From assembly GCA_905221615.1 (NCBI GenBank), contig CAJNDT010003446.1, positions 186,001 to 250,000 on the forward strand: DNA of 64,000 bases. The letters run 5' to 3'. The notes beneath the pieces were generated by a model, which had not been told where the DNA came from, did not search any database, and saw only the letters and a list, made by a program, of their open reading frames with translations. Below are positions 57,754 through 64,000 of this stretch, in pieces. The first letter of the stretch is position 1. Each line of letters begins with the position of its first letter. The stretch comes from Symbiodinium sp. CCMP2592 (taxonomy: Eukaryota > Sar > Dinophyceae > Suessiales > Symbiodiniaceae). Made by a program: the position numbers and the translations under genes.

Positions 57754-58410
57754 CACTGTTGAGGGCCGAGGTTTCGTAGGTTGCATACTGCACTCAAAAA
57801 CAGAGCGGACTCAGCCCATGCGTATACGTCCGTTCTCTCTGTTGGCAGATCTCTGGAGTCACCGACCTTGCGACAAGCTCGAAGGGCTACTTCCCGCCGG
57901 ACCTTCAGGGCATGAGGCGTCGTTTCCTGTATCTCGCAGCAGCCTCGAAGCCCAGGTACCTGTGAGTGCAGGGCCAAGAGCCCGATTCGGAGACCTGGCA
58001 CTTGGGCCACTTGGGTCCGGGTAGTGGACTGGTGCATGCTGTACTGCTTCTCGATCGCATGCCGCTGGGCTTCCGAGCTACGCTTCCGCAGGCAGAGTGC
58101 CGACAGGCGGAGGAGCGCTGCCTCCTGCCAGAGACAAAGACAAGCTGCCACTGCGTCGCCTGCGTTCGCATGTGTCCTGTCGATCGTCCTGCCATTGAGC
58201 GACCCATGCCTGTGGCTGCGGAGGGAGCGAGGCAGCACGGATTTGCTGCGCAGGTGCAACGGCCTGGAACTGACTTCGCAGCTGACGCTTGTGCACCCGC
58301 AGCGCCAGTGCCTCACGACAAAATTGCTGTTTCGGGCAAGGACTTAAATCTGACATCGGGGCTGTGGGAGCAACAACAGCACCAGTACAATTGAAATGGC
58401 AGCGCAACAA
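57754..58410 (-). CDS. Cluster of Trp-rich repeat exons (upstream set)
   Basis: The minus-strand frames contain QAWVAQWQDDRQ (about 58215-58180) and EAALLRLSALCLRKRSSE (about 58130-58080), close copies of the blocks at 51.49 and 50.65 kb. Then CEIQETTPHALKVRREVAL (about 57935-57880) and WAESALFLSAVCNL (about 57825-57785) follow. A 187-codon frame (58316-57753) runs through several of them. Gene limits are unknown. Sfi1-like function is a guess from the Leu/Trp helix pattern. Confidence 0.35.
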
Positions 58411-58519
58411 TTAAGCAGCTGCAATTAATCGAGGAAGCTCGTCGCCTAGAATGCTCAAGGATTGCAGTCGTCTCCAGACAATTCATATGTCTCTTTGCAG
58501 CAGCCGCTCTAAATCTATG

Positions 58520-58522
<3 letters not shown>

Positions 58523-58589
<67 letters not shown>

Positions 58590-58729
58590 CATATATATAT
58601 ATATATACACATACATATAAGCCTACAAATCTATGTGTGTGTATATATATATATATGTAAGATTATCTACACACATGTAACTTTGTATTTCTCTACAATT
58701 TCTATACAACATCTATCTATCTATAATGC

Positions 58730-58760
<31 letters not shown>

Positions 58761-58765
58761 TAACA
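58523..58765. repeat. TA microsatellites
   Basis: TA tracts at 58527-58586, 58588-58612, 58645-58657 and 58731-58756 separated by short unique sequence. Confidence 0.95.
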
Positions 58766-58929
58766 GTCTACGTACAGACATTGGACTCATTTACAGACAT
58801 TAGATTCATTGGATAGGTAGAGAGATAGGTGGGTAGATAGATAAAAATCCAGAAAATAACACATTACGGGCCGCAAGAAGCACATATACATAGACCAACA
58901 GATAGACAGATATCCTGTACTTGACGTGA

Positions 58930-59847
58930 CATGCTCCGTCGCAGCGAGGAACAATGCAAAATGCTCCTTGAAAGCACTGAGGAGGGCATCCTACCTGAGA
59001 GATTGGCGTGCCTCGCGGTTTGCAAACATTTGCTACACATTTGTCGACTCGCTGTGCCTGCCATCTCTGCGCCCTCAACCATGCATCCAAGGCCCTGCAT
59101 GCAAAGCACGGACACCGCAAGGCCATGAAGACCGCACTCGAAAACCCCACTGGCACTGTGCCTCCGGCAAGTGCGATGCAAGCATGCGAGCAGCAAGTCT
59201 TGAGCTCTCTGGCGACACTCTGCTCGCTGGGTGGTCCTGCCAAGCGCTGACACCACAGTTCGACGAGTGGCGCTCCAAGCTCGAGAGCTTGGAAACTCTC
59301 TGAGCTGTGCTCATCGAGACCTCCGGCTCCAACAATGAAGCAGCCGCCGGCGAGCACGCTGGCAGCGAAAGTTGAGGACCTCAGGGAAGGATCTCCCAGA
59401 CCCTGGACCTTGAGGCTCGCAAGTCTCGGAGCAGCGCCGCAGTCTTGATGCTGTGCAAGCGCTTGCACTTCTCTGCGGCTGCCTTTGGCAGGCTGTGCTG
59501 GGCCCAGAAGATCTTTCCTTTGCAGGTCCTTCGGCCTTCCAGGCCCAAAGCCATCTTCGAGACATGCAGGACTTCCTTCTCTGCATTCTGTCGCGGCTCC
59601 GGGAAACCTCACGGGGTTTAAACCAGAGTCTCTCTCTGAGAGCTCCGCTCCGCCGACCTCTTTCTTCCAGAAGGCCATGACTTTCAGCCGCAAGGCGTTG
59701 GCGAAGAGCTCCAGGAGTCCACAGCGCATCGCCTAAAACTCGCATGTGATGTCCGCAGACGGTGTCTAGCTTACGAGAGTATATGACTTGCTTGCTTGCC
59801 GGGGGTAGGCAGGGGTGAGAGGAGAGGGCAGGCCCCAACCCCCGCAT
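58930..59847 (-). CDS. Unidentified gene, possible Kelch-like segment
   Basis: Two overlapping long minus-strand frames (307 and 178 codons). One reads LLELFANALRLKVMAFWKK near 59720-59665, and later SLRSSTFAASVLAGGCFIVG followed by AGGLDEHSSESF (about 59385-59300), which resembles a Kelch blade (small residues, then a double Gly). Another frame in the same place reads WEILPEVLNFRCQRARRRL. The true exon chain is not resolved and the 3' end runs into a microsatellite. Low confidence. Confidence 0.3.
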
Positions 59848-60720
59848 CCATTCTTCTGAAAGGGTGGGCTCAGCTGGACAGGGCTGCAGTGCCCAAACTT
59901 GTGCCCTTTGCTTTTGTGGGGGAAGCGAGTTGACTCTTCCACACAGCCAAGAGGGACAGTCGAGACTACCACTCCGCGCACGTGCGAGCCCTGGATTATA
60001 GGGGCTTTACGGCGAGCGGGAGAAAGATGCCTGGCTGGAACGAGCAAGAGCTGTAATGTAGGCCTTTGATGGCCTTTGTGTTGGCACTGCTTTTGTATCC
60101 CCAAGTGCAGACACTCAGAGCCCCCGGCATCTGGCATGAGCCCCTTCTGCAACATGACGGAAGATCGAGGATTCTAGTGAAGTACGGTAGTTGGGGCTTA
60201 CATGCGATGCTCGGCGACTGGTCTTTCATTTGACCCCTGACACCTCGCCTTCGAGAACAACCGCCGAATCCTTGTTGACTCTCTCTCTCTCTCTCTCTCT
60301 CTCGCTTGTCTTTCTTGTCTCAGTTTCCTCTGTTTTCCAACATGTCGGGTTGCAGGTTGCACAGGCAGTGGCCTTCCGTTGCCCCGAAACGCAAGAACCT
60401 CAAGCCGGTCGACGACCATTTTCATTGGCACACCTCACAAGCATCTCAGGTATAGTATTGACTAATTGGCAATGTCTCTCTATGTCATCGTCTTGTGTCA
60501 AATGTGTCACGTTAAGGTGGCATACTAGTAACAATCATCCTCTACATAGTTTTCGTAGATACGGATAGACAGGCAGGTACACAAGCAGATAGATGGACGT
60601 TCGATGTACATGTGCCGTGGCGCTCCCGACAGTTCTTGCCAGTGCCCGGTCCGGACGTAGGAACAAGTTCGATGCTGCTCCTGTATGTTGTGAACATTTA
60701 ACACACGAGCTTTATTTCGT
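59848..60720. other. No supported gene; CT tract
   Basis: A CT microsatellite is at 60278-60303. Nothing else is recognised. Confidence 0.45.
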
Positions 60721-60848
60721 CGTAGGCTGATGGTGTTCCATTCTTACCGTGCCCCGGATCTCGCTCCCCAAGTAGTGTTCGTTTCCGGTAGTTGGTCCCG
60801 TTCAAGCCATTTATCTCGGCTCAACGCGGCACCAGCAACAGCAGAAAC

Positions 60849-61222
<374 letters not shown>

Positions 61223-61501
61223 TTGTAGGAGTAATCGTCGTCGTCGTCGCGGGACTCGTCGTCGTCCTACCATGGTACAACAGTATCAGTCTGCAATAGG
61301 AATTGGCTCTGACTCTCCCTTTCCGGAACCGCTTCTGCAATTACAACCCATCTCGTGTGCTATCTCGTTCTGATCCGACACTCCGAACCGACTGTCATGC
61401 ACCAAGATTCAAGCAGATCCGTAATACATATCATCGCATTATCATTACCATGTCCGCCACTCTGCCGCGCACGTCTTACCGGAATCTGGAAGCGTGCCTG
61501 C

Positions 61502-62015
61502 ATGTGGTGCGGGTGGATGTCGAAGGGGGCCGAGCCGAAGAGCAGCTCGTCGGCCACGCGCTGCCTGGGTCTGCAGAATCCACTGTGATGCCGATGCCTG
61601 TGACTGCTTGCCAGCCCGGCACCATGGTGCCGCAACCGCATCCATGGGAAGTTGCGGCCTCGGTTCACGCTCTTGCTGAGCACTCGTCACCTGAGTGCGA
61701 CCCGGCCTGCACGTGAATTCCACACGGGCAGAGCAGGCTGCGTGGACTCGGAGCCAGCGCCAGGCCGCCAGCAGCTGCGGGGCGCTGCGCATGGCCACCA
61801 CCTCTCAACAAAGCCCAAAGTCAAAGAGCGGACACGCCGAATTTGCAAAGGCCAGAAGCCTTCCCGCGTTTGCGGAACCACTGGAGCCAGGCCTGCAAGA
61901 AGTGACAGGCAGGATATTACGTTACAGACGGCCTTCAAAGGGACACCCCGGCCTGCCATGCCGCAGTCAGCCGAGAGCGGAGCCAGTGGACGTCCGCCCA
62001 GCTCCGATACCTCGC
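61502..62015. repeat. Dispersed repeat family, copy C (rearranged middle)
   Basis: The first 69 bp match the 5' end of copies A and B. About 155 bp in the middle is replaced by weakly related sequence (it keeps CAGCCCGGCNCCATGG and GGAAGTTGC). The last 290 bp match copy B almost perfectly. Confidence 0.88.
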
Positions 62016-63150
62016 GCACATCACAATCCCACTTGAACAGTGGAGCATCATCGAGCACGTAGGTGGGGGTACAGTTTCATGAGCCGACTATGCTCGGCTT
62101 GTCTTCTCCAAGCACCCCAGCAGGCCTCAACAGGAGTGCTTTCTTTCCTTCATGGCGGCGCGGCTTGGTTAGGGAAAAAAGCCGGCGGCCTCAAGCCAGC
62201 GCCAGCTTTTCCGAAGCTGAGCCTCTCGAAGCTGAGCTTCCGCCTGCAGCGACCGTTGGAGTCAAAAGGGAGAGCCGAAAGAGCTCCCGAGCCCCTGGAC
62301 CTGCAGCAAGGCCCGGCGGCGGGCCTGTTTGTCGACCTGGAAAATGAAGAGACGCCCATTTCTTTCAGGATATTATGTCTCTATTATTCTCTATATCTTC
62401 TTATCACCTGGGCTCTTCCAGAACCAGTCTTTGGGAGTTTCGCTCAAGCCGAGCCGGGCGCGTGGACGTGGAGCTGCCGCAGCCCGCTTTTCAGGCCTCC
62501 GATCTTCGAAAGCAGCCAGGAAGAGGGCAGGTCTGCCTGCAGGGGGCTGAGGCTGAAGCTGTACTTTCGCAGGAAGAGCCCGGAGAGCCGCAGGAGGATG
62601 GCTTCCTGGAAGACCCAGTCAACACACACTGCTGAGACTGAGTTTTGAAAGGGCACGCATACGTCGATCTCGATCAAGGTGCAGTCTCCTGTCGCTCGTA
62701 GTGCCACAATCCGACCCAAGCCTGTCATGTGTGCATGGGCACAGACGAGTGACCGTAACGTCGCAAGGATGCACGAGGTTGAGTGCTCTTGTCTGTGGCG
62801 CATGCGAGCTTTGCCGGCCCGTGTGGGTTTCCGTCGTGTTTCTTCTCTGTTTCTCTGTAGCGGGTCTCTTCTGCTTGGGATGTGTTGCTTGTGTCGAAGC
62901 TTCCGTGCATTTTGCGCTGTGAGCCTGGTTGTTGCTCGTCTCCGCGCAGATTCTACACGCGTTCTCATCAGGGTGTACCGCAGCCCAACAGCTCAACTTG
63001 TTCATGCTCGACATGGGGAAACTAGCCGATAGTAGCCTTCATGACCGCGCCAAGAAGTCGTACCCCAGCACGAGACTGCGCTTTGAGGACTGCAGCCTGA
63101 AAATGTGCGCAAAAGACTCGAGAAGCGGGTCACAAAAGGTGCTCTGTCAC
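62016..63150. other. Mostly unexplained; one repeat-type exon
   Basis: A minus-strand block near 62620-62560 (WVFQEAILLRLSGLFLRKY) is related to the EAALLRLSALCLRKRS blocks at 50.65 and 58.1 kb. Nothing else is recognised. Confidence 0.35.
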
Positions 63151-63189
63151 ATGCGTCTCAGCTGCACACCTCCCAGTCCCAAGCTATGC

Positions 63190-63372
63190 GCCACGCCAAG
63201 AAAGCCCTGAGTAGATCTGTGATGATTTGCGAAGATCTCAAAGCATCGGGACCATCTTTCCATTTGAAGCTGTGGCTGCCTCCTGCAGCTTCGATGCCAA
63301 CAGTCTGCAGCGAAATCTTGGGCCCGTTGTCGGTGCTCAATTTGACGTCGGCACCTGTCGCCGTGTCAATCG
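63190..63372 (-). CDS. Exon-like block of an unidentified gene
   Basis: The minus strand reads ADVKLSTDNGPKISLQTV then GIEAAGGSHSFKWKDGPDAL and SSQIITDLLRAFLA. Coding character is good but no domain is recognised. It follows the stop of the next exon block (63559), so it is either a separate gene or an alternative 3' part. Confidence 0.4.
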
Positions 63373-63558
63373 ACGCCTTTGAACAGGACCCCAGGACCCC
63401 AGAACCCCGGTGGTAGCGGATTTCTGGCCTTCGGCTCCAGGTTTTCAAGGCCCTGGCTCGGCTCCGGCCCGCTCGCAGCGAAGCGACCTGCGGGGCGCTG
63501 CGAGTCTGCAGATCCCTGCGGACACCCAGCGTGTCGTAACGTGGTGTGAGCTGTGAGC

Positions 63559-63890
63559 TCACGGCTTCTTGCTGGCAGCCGCGGCTTCGCTGGACGTCTT
63601 CGGCTTGGACCTGTAGATCGGACCGGACCGGACCGGACCGATCGAACGCGAAAGCTGCGCCCTGCACCTGGCCTGCCAGGCCGAGAGGTACGCGGAGAGC
63701 GTGCGAAGGCGGACTTTGAGGAGGAAGCTGCTGGTAGCTCGGGCCTTCAAGGCAGGGCCCGCAGGGTTCTCAAGTTGTGGAATCAGTGATTCGGAGTGCT
63801 TGCGGTTGGGACCTGCATCTGCCAAGAGCTGAACATCTTCTTCAACAGCGCGGTGACGAAGCCGCGCAGTACAGTGAGCTGCACAGCCTG
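63559..63890 (-). CDS. C-terminal exon(s) of an unidentified gene
   Basis: The minus-strand frame reads VEEDVQLLADAGPNRKHSES, then SFLLKVRLRTLSAYLSAW, a basic tail with SKPKTSSEAAAASKKP, and TGA at 63561-63559. A short CCGGA tandem lies at 63625-63641. LRTLSAYLSAWQARCR again has the Leu/Trp helix look of the repeat exons. The 5' part is outside the resolved region. Confidence 0.4.
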
Positions 63891-63967
63891 CAATCATGAG
63901 ACTGCAGATGGATGGCTCGGTTCTGCAATAAACTTGTAAAGTACGCTGCTGTCGGGGGAGCGCCTGC

Positions 63968-64000
63968 ATGTGGTGCGGATGGATTTCGAAGGGTGCTGGA
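63968..64000. repeat. Dispersed repeat family, copy D (cut by window end)
   Basis: ATGTGGTGCGGATGGATTTC matches the 5' end of copies A-C with two to three substitutions. Copies C and D also share GCCTGC just upstream, so the repeat may start a few bases earlier than ATGTGG. Confidence 0.75.

Noticed and set aside
58806-59729. 307-codon minus-strand ORF taken as one intronless protein
   Set aside because: Its 3' part translates a microsatellite and competing frames show exon-like content, so it is kept only as a low-confidence exon cluster.

Overview
The window reads as nuclear DNA of a dinoflagellate, most likely a symbiodiniacean or suessialean relative; this is inferred from gene architecture, not from a database match. 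Genes are broken into many small exons (often 27-100 bp) by short introns (mostly 47-150 bp). Most introns use GC rather than GT as 5' splice site, some use GA, and all end in AG. The non-coding DNA is full of microsatellites (TA, GTA, CT, CAG, ATGT, CAGG/CAGA). Every gene I could support lies on the minus strand over about 64 kb, as expected for dinoflagellate unidirectional gene arrays. Because of the introns, long open frames are poor guides. Gene models were built by joining exons in phase against remembered protein family motifs, and exon limits are given where the phase closes exactly.

Layout, low to high coordinate (transcription runs the other way). 1-0.8 kb: 3' truncated Rab-like GTPase. 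2.0-3.7 kb: complete dual-specificity phosphatase. 4.3-8.1 kb: unidentified genes, including a signal peptide / sushi-like / single transmembrane segment model. 11.4-13.3 kb: DNAJB6-like J-domain protein. 14.0-16.7 kb: two EF-hands fused to a domain resembling dinoflagellate RelA/SpoT-fold proteins. 17.3-18.1 kb: FHA-domain protein. 20.1-22 kb: TKL-like protein kinase. 23.3-27.6 kb: multi-pass membrane protein with TIR-like motifs. 29.1-29.6 kb: tandem repeat array interrupted by a foldback element. 30.6-33.0 kb: PDK1/AGC-like kinase with about 20 exons. 34.3-36.0 kb: glutathione peroxidase whose active-site codon is UGA, so a probable selenoprotein.

37-48 kb holds several unidentified minus-strand exon clusters and two minisatellites. 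48-63 kb contains a dispersed 360-570 bp repeat in three large copies plus a partial one at the window edge, Trp-rich repeat-like exons duplicated at about 51.5 and 58.2 kb, and two tandem membrane-anchored sulfotransferase genes (54.4-55.7 and 56.3-57.7 kb) that share a nearly identical 295 bp 5' block.

The neighbouring genes do not form an evident pathway. Signalling functions (Rab, DUSP, FHA, two kinases, EF-hand protein, TIR-like protein) are over-represented, but that is common in such genomes and I draw no operon-like inference from it.
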